Of a DNA stretch of 64,000 nt, positions 1 through 10,699 are shown in pieces. The stretch is taken from contig NC_087082.1 in the NCBI RefSeq assembly GCF_026151205.1, positions 20,112,494 to 20,176,493 of the forward strand, given 5' to 3'. The stretch is from Bolinopsis microptera (taxonomy: Eukaryota > Ctenophora > Tentaculata > Lobata > Bolinopsidae). The notes under the pieces were generated by a model that searched no databases, was not told where the DNA came from, and saw only the letters and a program-made list of their open reading frames with translations. Every line of letters starts with the position of its first letter. Position 1 is the stretch's first letter. Made by a program: the position numbers and the translations under genes.

Positions 1-267
1 GCCAAATTTGAAATGTAGCTAATCAAATTTTTAAAAGGTTATAACATTAATTAATCTCGTCGTTAAAAAAAAAGAAACGCACATCGAGATATAATATCAT
101 CTGAAACTGACCTCAGTTGATAAATAAGTACACAACTGAATTATGTGTATATAACAAGTACACTGTGTTTACACTGTTCAGTTGGTAAATAAGATAACAC
201 TAAAATAATTCGGACAGAATTTCCAATAATTTTAGTTTAGAGGTCAGATCTGCCTAATTTACATAAA

Positions 268-2185
268 CTAACCGACCGTATTTAAAACAAGTAAGTCATC
301 ATAATGATTAGAACGTTTAAAAAGTCTTATTTTCGTGCACCTTTTCAACCAAACCTGGTGACTATTCTCACAAAGTTTGTAGTCAGTAGCAAAGTTGAAA
401 TTGAGAACTCTCCTCCTGTTACATACTAACTTTAGGTGTGTAGAAGTTTTGGTTATTATCCAGTGTTTGAATTTATCTGCTGGTACATTGTTTAGAAACT
501 GTGTATTGGAACTGATTGGAGTACATCCCGCAATAAAATAACTCCACCGATAAGGTGACGTTGCATCTCTATAAATCACAACTGCTTTCTCACTACTCCC
601 ACCTTCTCCAGGTAGAGTATAATACACAGACATATAGTTCCCTGACTGTGTAGTGTTAGTTATCATCTGTACTGGTTCGTAGTGTGACAGGGTGTAGTAT
701 GTGTTCCTTACACACTGTATCCAACCTAGAAATATATTAAATATTATATAGTATGGAACAATTGATTGATACGACGTGTAAATAGCCGATAACGTGTCAC
801 TAACTACGCATAAGAATAAAGAATTGTGAAAATTTAAATTGTAAAATTACCTTAATTAACCTATTACATATTATATCTCTTACTTGATTTTATTTCAACA
901 GTTTGATTAGCAATATCTTTACAGTCCTTACCATCACTGTCTTGTACATCTTCAGTATTTTTATCAACTTCTAGCTCTTCTTTAGAGCTACTTACATCTT
1001 CACTATTCCTCCCTTCAATAGGTACTGGAAGATCAGCATTGAACTGAGAACAAATATAACAAATGACAAATTCTGAGTTTAAATTGTAAAAATACCTTAA
1101 TTAACCTATTACATATTATATCATATACCTGATTCTATTTCCTCAGTTTGATTAGCAACATCTTTACAATCCTCACCATCACTGTCTTGTACATCTTCAG
1201 TATTTTCATCAACTTCTAGCTCTTCTTTAGAGCTACTTACATCTTCACTATTCCTCCCTTCAATAAGATTCTCTACACAAGATTTCACTTCAGCACATTC
1301 ACAATCTCCGGTGACAGCAGCAATGAAGTCCGTCAACTCATTTAATTCAGAGGGAAAAGTACGGCGGAACTTTTGGACATCCAGCTTTTTCAGAATGTAC
1401 AGAGAATTCTCATCTAATCCCTTGCATTTTAAGGCTAAGGAAACGTAGGTAATAAGGCAATTACCTATGATGTTTAAATCATTTGCAGCGATAGCTAGGG
1501 ACATGTCAATCCGATGTTTAGGTAGTTCAGCAAAACCAGCCATGTATCTTTGTAAGAAGACAAATTTTCTATTTCCACCGAAAGTAACATTCTTCACAAA
1601 GCAGCTGACGTATCTGCTGTCTTTCAGATTATAATGAGCCCTGCTAGCAATCTCACAAGCAAACAACATCTCTTCGTACGAGTTGTTCTCAAACTTTAGT
1701 ACTTCTGCTTTATAAAACTTCAGGCACCTCTTAGTCAACCAGGACACATCGAATACATGTGCCATTTTGTTTACTTCTTCAAAGATGTCTTTTTCCAGTT
1801 TATCAACTTCACCAGAGTACATCGCTTCAACAAAACAGTCGACTGCTGGCTTTGTAAAATCATCCACCTCAATAGACGACTGAAATGTGCCAGATATTAA
1901 TTATTATAATAACAATAAGTTTAATATCGCCTATAGTAGACATTTTATTGCAAACACATAATTGTACAGTCACTAATTTTACTAAAAGTATTGTCCTGCT
2001 CTTAATATTTTTACCTGAAATAAGTTGGTGGTCAGTTTGTCAATAACAGGACTGTTATAGGACATGATCATGGAATTAGTTCTGATCTCTTGTCCATCTC
2101 TCAGCTTCAGAAGCAGATTTCCGTGTACAGGAGAGTTGATGTGTTCTACACCAAAGTTGGCTGGTACTTTAATTTTTGAAGCCAT
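268..2185 (-). CDS. BTB-BACK protein with a C-terminal FAMeT-like domain, copy 1 (3 exons)
   Basis: Exons 2015-2185, 1129-1879 and 268-725 join in phases 0 and 1 to give 459 codons plus a stop. The start is the ATG at 2183-2185. Exon 1 and the beginning of exon 2 form a BTB/POZ fold (HGNLLLKLRDGQEI, then AVDCFVEAMYSGEV). The rest of exon 2 looks like a BACK region, followed by an acidic, Ser-rich linker. Exon 3 encodes about 150 residues with WIITKTSTHLK, VLNFNFATDY and QVWLKRCTKI, which resembles the domain found in farnesoic-acid O-methyltransferase-like proteins; that name is from memory and uncertain. BTB-BACK proteins commonly act as Cullin-3 adaptors, so the C-terminal domain may be the target-binding module; this is inference. 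Donors are GTAAAA and GTATAT; acceptors are TTTCAG and TTCTAG. If the second donor is not used, the ORF ends four codons later without the C-terminal domain. A near-identical copy lies at 62444-64000. Confidence 0.75.
888..1060 (-). pseudogene. chimeric fragment: receptor TM-exon piece joined to BTB-gene exon-2 tail
   Basis: Inside intron 2 of the BTB gene, bases about 888-1019 repeat the exon-2 acidic tail (EGRNSEDVSSSKEELEVD with a few changes) and again end at a GTAAGA donor-like site. Bases about 1020-1060 instead match the transmembrane exon of the SRCR receptor around 2833-2875, with a run equivalent to ctcagttca..gatcttccagtac. The switch point is sharp, just before ATTGAAGGG. Splicing from exon 2 into it would meet a stop after three codons, so I treat it as a non-functional recombination product. 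The corresponding interval in the second copy (62884-63056) lacks it. Confidence 0.65.
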
Positions 2186-2191
2186 AAGCAA

Positions 2192-2737
2192 CTGCTAAAA
2201 CGTAAATTTCGAATTCAAAGCTCGTAGAATTAAAGTCTATAATATAATACAGAATTAAAATAATCTTTAACATGCCATAAAAATATGAATGTGGCTGCCA
2301 GCTATCTTCAGTGCCAAATTTGAAATGTAGCGAATAAAATTTTTTAAAGTTATAACATTAATTAATCTCGTCGTTAAAAAAAGAAAACGCATATTGAGAT
2401 AAATCACACTTAAATAATTCGGAAAGAATTTCCACCAATAATATGCATAATATATATAATGTTAATTATGAATACCTCTTACCTGGACAATATGATTAAT
2501 AAGAAGACAGAGAAAAACAATTCAAAAGCTGCATTTCACACGGTAACAAATAAACCACTGTTAGAAAAACACTATAATTTTAGTTTAAATAGTCGTAACA
2601 TGGATGATTTAGGCGACTTATTCACTGCCAGTCTAAATCTCATGCTGTTAGATCGTGTTTTAGGTGCTAATGAGTTGGATCATTTTATTTTTTAAAATCA
2701 ACTTTGTTTCATTACACTGTCAGTACACGGTGTGCTG
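2192..2737. other. upstream stretch containing a truncated third copy of the BTB-cluster unit
   Basis: Bases 2200-2430 repeat sequence also found at 61930-62400 and, in part, at 1-230: the same GAATGTGGCTGCCAGCTATC, GCCAAATTTGAAATGTAG and TTAATTAATCTCGTCGTT landmarks. A deletion then joins this to ACTTAAATAATTCGGA. The BTB unit has therefore been tandemly copied more than once and partly lost. A 78-codon plus-strand ORF at 2459-2695 has no recognisable homology and I do not call it a gene. Confidence 0.6.
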
Positions 2738-4253
2738 TTAATTAAAATCATCTATCACTAATCGTAGAACAGAATCTGTTTCTGCTCTGTTGTACAAACA
2801 TTTTATTGTTTTCCTTTCTTTCTTCTGTGTTCTGTACTGGAAGATCACCACTGAACTGAGAACTAATATAACAAGTAACAGCAGCACTATAACAACATAA
2901 ATAGCAGATACTTTTATTTGCCCTTGAGTATCAATACTCTCACATGATCCTATCCCGTATAAATCCCAACTCCAAATCTTCCCTTTTGGACAATTACACA
3001 AGGAGTAGTTTGTGAAGGAGTAGTTTGTGAAGGAGTAGTTTGTGAAGGAATACTTTGTGTCAGCAGCTGATTCTAGAGGACAAATTTGACACTGAAGTGC
3101 ACCCTCCTGACTCACAGATCCCTGCTTACAGTTGAGACATGTAGTTTTGTTCCAGAACATTCCAGCTGGACAGATACAGTACTCCGAGCCCACTCTTGAT
3201 GAAGCGTATCTTGGACACGGCTCACAAGATGTCACGTGTGTGTTAGTGTAAGACCCAGGTGAGCACATCCTACAGTAACCACCTTCTGAGTAACATCTCC
3301 TTATTTGGGAATCACGTGGTCTTACCTCCCACTCCCACCCGTTACCTGGGGGACAGCTACAAGATGTGCTGTTATTGACTGCAGAAGAACCTGGGGGACA
3401 CTCCACACATTTTAGAGAACTTTGTTGACTCACAGACCCACTGGAACAAGGGTTACACCTTCCTTCCTTCCAGAACATTCCAGCTGGACAGGAACAGTGG
3501 TCAGAGCCGGGATCAGAAGTAGAAGAGTCCGGGCAACTACTGCAAGATGTTTGGAGGTCAACTGTGTCTTTAAAGGTGTTTGAAGGACACTGGAAACACA
3601 AGCAATGGTCACGGTAGTATCTTCCTTTAGGACAGGAAGATTGGTGATGACAGTTGCAACTTAGAAACACGTCTTTGCCATGATCAGCACAATATTTACT
3701 GGACTTCATTTCGTAGCTGCATGAGGACCAACTAAACTCGTTTGGGCATGAAATCTTCTCAAGACTGCTACGAAAGCTTTTTTGTAGGAACCACTCCATT
3801 GTTTCATTTGCAACCCATTTATCTGCTGATGAGAATCCCATGTCTTTGCAGATGGCATTGGCAGCATTTTGGTCAACAGACCTAGTACTATCACATACTG
3901 TCCCGTTATTATAAAGGAGCAGACCTATTTCTCTGTGTGCTATTGTTTCGCCCAATCTGTCAACCAGTTCAAATGACGTACCTACTGAAAGAGTTTTAAA
4001 TAATAGCATTGTAATACCTGTTAACTGTAGTCCACATAGATACGATTTTCTTCGTGTTACTAGTATTATATTTTGTATCTCGGACTATTCTCAATTAAAA
4101 GAAAGAAATTGAAATTTGAAGACAGTGTCAATAGTACAGTAATAGTATAGTAGAAGTACAGTAGAAGTATAGTATAGAGTATACAGTATAGTACGTCTTA
4201 CCTGCACATTTCACCATCACTATAATAGCTAGAACAGAATGGAAAATAAACAT
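2738..4253 (-). CDS. single-pass receptor: signal peptide, SRCR domain, GCC2/GCC3-like cysteine repeats, TM
   Basis: Exon 1 (4202-4253) encodes 17 residues ending in VMVKCA, a signal peptide, and leaves at GTAAGA in phase 1. Exon 2 (2738-3984) enters after CTTTCAG in matching phase; the total is 432 residues. The N-terminal part is a scavenger-receptor cysteine-rich domain (AANAICKDMGFSSADKW, then ISCPNEFSWSSCSYEM). It is followed by repeated cysteine-rich modules of the ephrin-receptor-like GCC2/GCC3 type, each with a CxCPAGMFW or CxCPPG core, then a hydrophobic span (AIYVVIVLLLLVILVLSSVV) and a tail of roughly 36 residues. It is probably a cell-surface recognition receptor; the ligand is unknown. 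A 15-bp duplication near 3003-3062 repeats YSFTN about three times in the last cysteine module and adds N-glycosylation sequons. No death, TIR or kinase domain is present in the tail. Confidence 0.85.
3003..3062 (-). repeat. 15-bp in-frame coding repeat in the receptor
   Basis: About three and a half copies of a GGAGTAGTTTGTGAA-like unit lie in the last extracellular module and encode NYSFT repeats, each carrying an N-x-S sequon. The period keeps the frame, so copy-number variation would change only spacer length. Confidence 0.85.
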
Positions 4254-4400
4254 TTGAACGGTAGTCAAGCAAAACCACTGTCAGAATATCAAGTAAATGT
4301 TAGTTTAACTATATTAATACGTTAAACCTGACTATTTATGAGATCATGTGATTCTCTGCGAAAATAACGACTACTTCTTTTTGTGAACTTTGATCAATTA

Positions 4401-4480
4401 GTCAACATTAGTCAACATTAGTCAACATTAGTCAACATTAGTCAACATTAGTCAACATTAGTCAACATTAGTCAACATAC
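4401..4480. repeat. 10-bp tandem repeat, 8 copies
   Basis: Eight exact head-to-tail copies of GTCAACATTA lie just upstream of the SRCR receptor start. Confidence 0.95.
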
Positions 4481-4615
4481 TTACTTTGAGAAGGGATAAC
4501 TTGGAGTAATAATAATATGTTACATAATAACAACAGATAAGACGTTTTGAAGCAGCTGTTTGAAGAATTTGCCAGAATTAGCGTACCCAATAAGAACGGG
4601 GACACCTGTATAGTA

Positions 4616-5363
4616 CAGGTTGGGCCAAAAGTCAGTACCCATACGTTGGCCTTAATAGCTCAGTCACTGAGTGCCCAATTGAAATAATTCTTTCTGGTAT
4701 GACTTACTACCACCACTGGTTCGAGGAATTTGTCAAATCGATAAATATTAGAGTTCATTTTTTTCAAATGAAGGTTCATTTTTGCATTTATTTGATAGTT
4801 TGGATAGTCGGATTGAGCTAAATTTTATTGAATTGTGTTTGGCCATTCGAATTACGTTTAAGTCGTGAAAAAAATAGATCTGTAGCTTCTCAGATGACCG
4901 AGATATGAAGCATAACTAGTTTATTCATTACGTGTGATCACGTGATTAGGTGACCCCGTTAACCACCCCGTTAAACATTATGGGAATTGTTAAGGGTGCC
5001 CAATTAAGGTGTCGTGTCACGGTGTCACATAATCACCCAGTCAATGTTGTTAACAAGATACAGAAAATGCTTGATAACTTCGTCATTTCTAATCCGTTTT
5101 GCCTCATGTTTTCAGATCATATGCAACATTTAATAATCTACCGTCTCTGAAAAAAATTAGGCACTCATATGTTCAGAGAAAACAATATAAGTGTTTTAAT
5201 ATTGAATGGGCGTGGTCTAAAATATTCGAATTTTCAAATTTTGACGACTGAATCCTCGAAACAGTAAGTACAGTATGCCATCTGCAAAGCAACAGCTCTC
5301 AAATATAAAGCACGGCGGAGCTATTAAGGCCAACATATGCCCACTGACTTTTGGCCCACCCTG
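4616..5363. mobile_element. Tc1/mariner-type MITE with 45-bp terminal inverted repeats
   Basis: The left end (4616-4660) and right end (5319-5363) are inverted repeats with only a few mismatches. Both start CAGG(T/G)TGGGCCAAAAGTCAG and end CCTTAATAGCT inward. The ends are flanked by TA dinucleotides (4614-4615 and 5364-5365), the target duplication typical of the IS630-Tc1-mariner superfamily. The 748-bp interior has no transposase-like ORF, so this is a non-autonomous copy. Confidence 0.85.
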
Positions 5364-5365
5364 TA

Positions 5366-6210
5366 TCATAACGACACTTTATCGTATTACCTAGCTACCT
5401 TGTAACTTGTAAGAAGGTTCACGCCTGCACGATTTCTTTTAAATCACTTAACAAAATCAGAAATATTCTGAGGTTCAAATGTAGTGCCGTGATAATTATT
5501 AATTATACGTACGATAATTATTAATTGTAGGTATTTTTACAATGAATGTTCATCTCAGATCTGGAAATGGGTCATTATATCAGCACCGATATTCGATATG
5601 ATCTGTCTAAAAGATCAGCAGTATTAAGTTAATCTCTTTACTACGAATTTGGCTGTGAACTGGACAAATCGTTTCATTTAGTGACGCACTCCGGCACTCA
5701 TGTTTACGTGTTACTTTTATCAGTAAACGGTACCCGGTTTGTACCTAATTATATCAGTTCACGGTTACAAGACATTGCCATTTTGAACGTGTGTAAAGTA
5801 ATAGGGACCGGGTTATTATACTTACAAACTGGGGTTCTAGTATTAAACTGGTAGAATATAATATAACTGTGGTACTTGTAGATTATTCTCGGTACACCAG
5901 GGATATCATGATGTTTACATGTTGGTGAAACTTTAGAATATTAAACATACGTTTAAGATTAAAATATTATCATATTCTTACTGCGTTATACTTAATACTG
6001 TTTAAATAGATATTCCCAAATTCGTCTTCAAAATTCAAATAGGATTAAAGTCTCAATACTAAAACACAAAAAGTCATTAATAAAATCATAAATAGATCAT
6101 GTTTAGTATTTAAAACATTAAACAAGTCATTAATAAAATCATAAATAGATCATGTTTAGTATAAACAGTAAACGAGTCCTTTGTTCTCCAAACTTAATAT
6201 CCTCGCTGTT
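5366..6210. other. non-coding AT-rich stretch
   Basis: No exon is supported here. A roughly 40-bp block (GTCATTAATAAAATCATAAA and on) is directly repeated at about 6072-6110 and 6125-6163, and GATAATTATTAATT occurs twice near 5490-5525. Confidence 0.7.
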
Positions 6211-6821
6211 TTAAGGGCAATATCGTCCACCACAGTCATCCTCGCGAGTACAGTCCCAGTAACAGCTGTTAGTACAGACGTTAGTGCAGCTAGGTCTGCA
6301 CCTCCGTACGCAATTTGGTGGGGGGCCGGGGGGAGCACGTGCACCCTCTACCTTCTTTACCAGCGCCTGCCAGTCACTTTCCAACAGCAAGGCTGCTAGT
6401 TCCTCAGCCAGTTCTTCAGTTAAGTCTGTCAGGGTGATTCGCTCGTTGTTGGAACACTTGTTTGAGGTTATCAGGTCTCTCAGCGTCTCTCTATGTTCTG
6501 AAAACGGTAGTAGATGAGAGATGTTCACAATAAATTGCTAGTCATCACAATATCACCAGATAAATATTGTTTAATAAAATATTGCAGAGGAATCTCAGTT
6601 AAAAGATTACCCAAGTGATAATAATAATTAAGAAATATCTAACCAGGGCAAATACTAAGCTCTGTAGTAATAGACTCTGCCTTGTCTGCCTTGTCTGCCT
6701 TGTCTGCCTTGTCTGCCTTGTCTGCCTTGTCTGCCTTGTCTGCCTTGTCTGTGTTGGCTCCGACATCTTGTGTCATACCCACTCCAACCAAAGTTAATAA
6801 CAGTACAAACAGAAACACCAT
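6211..6821 (-). CDS. small secreted cysteine-rich precursor protein
   Basis: Exon 1 (6644-6821) starts at an ATG at 6819-6821 and encodes a hydrophobic signal peptide (MVFLFVLLLTLVGVG), then an Asp-Lys-Ala tripeptide repeat of about eight units, ending in phase 1 at GTTAGA. Exon 2 (6211-6497) enters after TTTTCAG in the same phase; the total is 154 residues. Exon 2 has an acidic Leu-rich segment, a KK pair, a Pro-rich hinge and a C-terminal block with eight cysteines in an unusual pattern: six spaced C-x3-C throughout, then C-x5-C and C-x4-C. The layout (signal, low-complexity pro-region, possible basic cleavage site, Cys-rich end) is that of a secreted peptide precursor such as an antimicrobial, signalling or venom-type peptide. 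The sequence does not decide which, and I recognise no family. Confidence 0.65.
6677..6752 (-). repeat. 9-bp coding tandem repeat (DKA units)
   Basis: About eight copies of TGTCTGCCT on the plus strand encode the Asp-Lys-Ala repeats of the secreted precursor; the period preserves the frame. Confidence 0.9.
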
Positions 6822-7107
6822 ACTATCGAGGCAGCAATATATATGAGTAACTATGGTAACCGTACAATATATGAGATTTAAACAAGGTTTTATTATATTG
6901 AATAATGGATTACCACAGTGGCCGGTTCTTTTATACTCATGTTGGTTCATTAAGTATTTATAAATATAGCATCTCTATTCTTACTAATCTCTAACGTACT
7001 ACTACTTCTACTTCTTATCAGCCGGATTTTCTAATTAAATTGTGTATAATATCAGTGTTATCATGGTAACAGTGTATAATATCAGGCAATATTCCTTGAT
7101 AAGCGGG

Positions 7108-7416
7108 TAGTTTAATGCTGAACTCCACTGGCCTAGGAATTTAGGACTCCTGCCCAGAGGCGACCGGATGGGGAGTTTAATGCTGAACTCCACTAGCCTA
7201 GGAATTTAGGACTCCTGCCCAGAGGCGACCGGATGGGGAGTTTAATGCTGAACTCCACTAGCCTAGGAATTTAGGACTCCTGCCCAGAGGCGACCGGATG
7301 GGGAGTTTAATGCTGAACTCCACTAGCCTAGGAATTTAGGACTCCTGCCCAGAGGCGACCGGATGGGGAGTTTAATGCTGAACTCCACTAGCCTAGGAAT
7401 TTAGGACTCCTGCCCA
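7108..7416. repeat. 65-bp tandem repeat, left block
   Basis: Nearly five head-to-tail units run GAGTTTAATGCTGAACTCCA, then CTAGCCTAGGAATTTAGGAC, then CTCCTGCCCAGAGGCGACCG. The block stops abruptly inside CTGCCCA at the LINE fragment and resumes on its other side at about 9395. Confidence 0.9.
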
Positions 7417-8713
7417 ATAATATCTTATTATAAGCCGTATTAAAATTATTGAACTGTTCGTTGGCATCATTGGTATTGTTAAAAATTTCTGACCAACTTT
7501 CATCTATAATTAAGTCTCTGAATTTTTGATTGTTGGTGTCGTTAAATCTACGTGTTTCAGTTTGAGATACATTTTGTGAGTTAGACGCAGAGCGGTAGCT
7601 GCTGGTTGGCGTGTTATCAAGATTTATTGTAGTGACTATTGCTAAGTGATCCGACATATCTGTCGTTAAGACATTACAGCTTATTGTATCCTCAAGATTG
7701 TTTGTGTAGATGTGGTCAATAAGCGTGGCACTATGGTCCGTTAGGCGAGTTGGGCGTGATACAATTTGAATAAAACCGTAAGAGGAAGCAATATCTATAA
7801 TGTTCTGACATGCTTGGTCGCTGCTGTGCTTCAGTAAATCAAGGTTGAAATCTCCATGAAGCGTCATATGTTTACGGGTGTGTCTCCCTAGGTTGTGCAG
7901 CGTATTTTTCAAAATTTCTAGAAACGCTTCAGGTCTCCTAGCGGGAGAACGGTAAACATTGCCAATTATTTTCGTTCTGTTGTATCCTTTGCACTGATGG
8001 AGCTTAATAAATTGGAATTCGCCACTAGTATTAGTTGGTTCAGGGTTTGGAGTGAAAATATCAATTTTATCATAATCGACTACACGTTTGTGTACATAAA
8101 TGGCTAGCCCCCCACCTTTTCCAGATGGGCGAATTGGATCCTGGATAAATGGTTCATGAAATCCATCTAAGGTAACGTCGTTTATTCCGTTCGGTAATTT
8201 CCCTAAAGTACAATTAGTTTCGTTAAAACACAATATATCATACTTATCATAAGTCTCAATATCATCACGTAGTTGATCTATATTCTTAATAAGGGATCTT
8301 ATGTTCATAGAAAATGTTTTAAGTTGAGAGCAGGTAGATTTTTTCACGTTACGTTGTTGTTTGTACTGACAACTAGTTAGGAAAGATGAAATATTGCTCC
8401 AAGTTGAATCTTGATGCTCTTCGTTGGTCATGGCGTCGCCAATAAGATTAAATCGACTATTCTGATCGTACGGATTAAATATGTCACTATTAAGATTACT
8501 GTAGTCGTCATAGATTTCATAGTAGGTTGCGTGAAATCCAGGAATGATACTTTCACAGCAACTCGTACAGCCTAAATTATCCTTAAAACATTTGACATGG
8601 ACATTACTTTGGCACCATGAGCATGTGCGAATATTTTTAATAGAGTAACACCAGCCGCTGCAGCTTGAACATTTGATCTTGACTTTGTTTTCAGATGTAA
8701 CAGTGGGTTCCAT
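7388..8713 (-). pseudogene. LINE ORF2 N-terminus: PHD-like zinc finger plus AP-type endonuclease, truncated
   Basis: A 441-codon ORF starts at the ATG at 8713. Residues about 14-53 have paired cysteines and a His in a Cys4-His-Cys3 order (CSSC, CSWC, HVKC, CTSC), a PHD-like finger seen in CR1-type ORF2 proteins. Residues about 130-375 read as an endonuclease/exonuclease/phosphatase fold: SMNIRSL, ILCFNET, GGGLAIYVH, NVYRSPARRPE, HGDFNLDLL and DMSDHLAI, including the Asp-His end motif. The last eight residues come from the flanking satellite and then a stop, so the protein is cut before the reverse transcriptase. The open frame implies a fairly young copy. Confidence 0.85.
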
Positions 8714-9396
8714 TTAGAGCTAAATATTATGATTGTGATACCGATAGTATATAAAACTATAGTTCAAATCAGATTCTTTCACGAGAACCGGAGGTCCTGT
8801 ATGCTACAGAATCGTGATATGATTTCTATCTAGATCTAAAAGTAAATTATATTATTATTTTAAGCTAAAATCGGATAATTAAGTGAAATAAAGTGTACTT
8901 ATCTAGGGCCTTATCAGTATGATTTAAATAACTGATTTGGCTAAAAAATAGAAATCGAATAAAGTGGTTGCTTTTGTGTTGTGTAGTTTTGTGAGGTGTT
9001 ATTTATATTTAATTTGTTTGTAGCGTTTACGTAATAAGGGACTATCGCACTGAGCTTGAGTAATACTGAGGAGAACGTACTTGATTATTTATAGATTTGT
9101 ATGTGAATTTTGAATTTTGTATAGAGTAATGAAATCTCATAAGAGATCACGGCATGGGCATCGAAAAAACTCAGATTTGGAATATCCTTAGCCAGGTTCA
9201 ACATCATGATATTAAAAGCGTCAATCTCTGCATTCAACCAGTTAAATTTAGTCATAGATAAAGCACAAAACATAAACTCGGTATTCTTGTTATTGTTACA
9301 AGAGTCTATAAAACGGGGACAGAAATTGTCCGCTAGACTCCTGGCCGACTGCCCATACCTAGCTAGGTCATTAATGCCGCAGGAAATTACGACTGC
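7417..9396 (-). mobile_element. internal fragment of a CR1/L2-like LINE embedded in a satellite
   Basis: The minus strand carries the end of an ORF1 (9085-9396), a 370-bp spacer and the start of an ORF2 (8713 down to about 7417). Both outer edges are the same 65-bp satellite. The element lacks the ORF1 start and everything after the endonuclease, including reverse transcriptase and 3' end. Target-primed LINE insertion usually loses 5' sequence, so loss of the 3' half suggests recombination rather than simple insertion. Confidence 0.75.
9085..9396 (-). pseudogene. LINE ORF1 C-terminal part, SGNH-esterase-like
   Basis: Reading from 9396 down to the stop at 9085 gives about 100 residues with VVISCGINDLARYG (a G-x-N-D block) and later FFDAHAVIS (an Asp-x-His block). 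These fit blocks III and V of SGNH hydrolases, which occur as ORF1 of some CR1/L2 LINEs. The N-terminal catalytic block is missing because the satellite replaces it. The pairing with the endonuclease ORF downstream supports the assignment. Confidence 0.6.
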
Positions 9397-9923
9397 TTAG
9401 GAATTTAGGACTCCTGGCCTAGGAATTTAGGACTCCTGCCCAGAGGCGACCGGATGGGGAGTTTAATGCTGAACTCCACTAGCCTAGGAATTTAGGACTC
9501 CTGCCCAGAGGCGACCGGATGGGGAGTTTAATGCTGAACTCCACTAGCCTAGGAATTTAGGACTCCTGCCCAGTGTTACCATGGTAACTCCTGCCCAGTG
9601 TTACCATGGTAACTCCTGCCCAGATGCGACCGGATGGGGAGTTTAATGCTGAACTCCACTAGCCTAGGAATTTAGGACTCCTGCCCAGTGTTACCATGGT
9701 AACTCCTGCCCAGTGTTACCATGGTAACTCCTGCCCAGTGTTACCATGGTAACTCCTGCCCAGAGTTACCATGGTAACTCCTGCCCAGAGGGGACCACTA
9801 GCCTAGGAATTTAGGACTCCTGCCCAGTGTTACCATGGTAACTCCTGCCCAGTGTTACCATGGTAACTCCTGCCCAGTGTTACCATGGTAACTCCTGCCC
9901 AGAGGTGACCGGATGGGGTTTTG
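9397..9923. repeat. 65-bp satellite, right block, mixed with 26-bp units
   Basis: Units of the same 65-bp satellite as the left block are interspersed with a shorter unit reading CTCCTGCCCAGTGTTACCAT then GGTAA, present about ten times. The short unit carries the GTTACCATGGTAAC core found in other arrays of this window. Confidence 0.9.
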
Positions 9924-10699
9924 GTTTTGAGGATAAAATGTGTCCAATCACAAGTTACTTCAGCAGGATTATCAGATCCAATTTGCATGCTCTGATAAGC
10001 TCATACAAATTGGATCTGATAACCTTACTTTCCTAGTTCATGTTCCTGTCATTAATAAATAAATTTAAAAGTTATTTAAATTAGTTAATTAATTATGAAT
10101 TAACCTATATTATGTTACACACCGCCGCAACAAAGTGTCCTCCAACTTTACCTTAGTTTACTGTTGTCATTGCTTAGTATCTGAAGCAGTGGAAACAGTG
10201 ACACTGATAAATCTACTTGAGTGCTCCATACATCATAGCATGATAAAATTAGAAGTATTCTTCTTAAATAAATATGATTACTCGCATTATATTGTGGACG
10301 ATGATATAATAACTTCAGAAGTGTACATTTGTCGTTATTTATAAGCCACCGCTAAATATTCTAATACCACACAAAAATGACGTCATATTCTATCGATCAA
10401 TCAGCTCTAAGCTTTCACGTTGTGTAATAATGGTGTTGTCTATGAGTCTATGAGTCCATTAAAAGTAAAGTGCCTCAAGTATTGTAAAGTTGTAAATGCT
10501 ATTCAGGATTATGTTCGAAATGTGTATAATAATTAAAGTTGCTGTCCGTTGTAATGTCGTTCTGAATTTTAGATTTAGTTACATACTGTGTCGTGTTTTT
10601 AAAACTTGTCCCAACATTGGGAATACCTCAACTAGGGTCGATATAATATAAACTTACCATGACAATACTACCATATAAGGTAATATCAACACACCCCAG
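9924..10699. other. non-coding stretch with a 16-bp inverted repeat
   Basis: TTATCAGATCCAATTT at 9969-9984 is inverted exactly at 10007-10022 with a 22-base loop. No coding exon is recognisable. By the EPT1 model this is the 3' end of EPT1 intron 2. Confidence 0.7.

Noticed and set aside
2459-2695. 78-codon plus-strand ORF between the BTB gene and the receptor
   Set aside because: No homology, no splice context, and the neighbouring genes are on the other strand.
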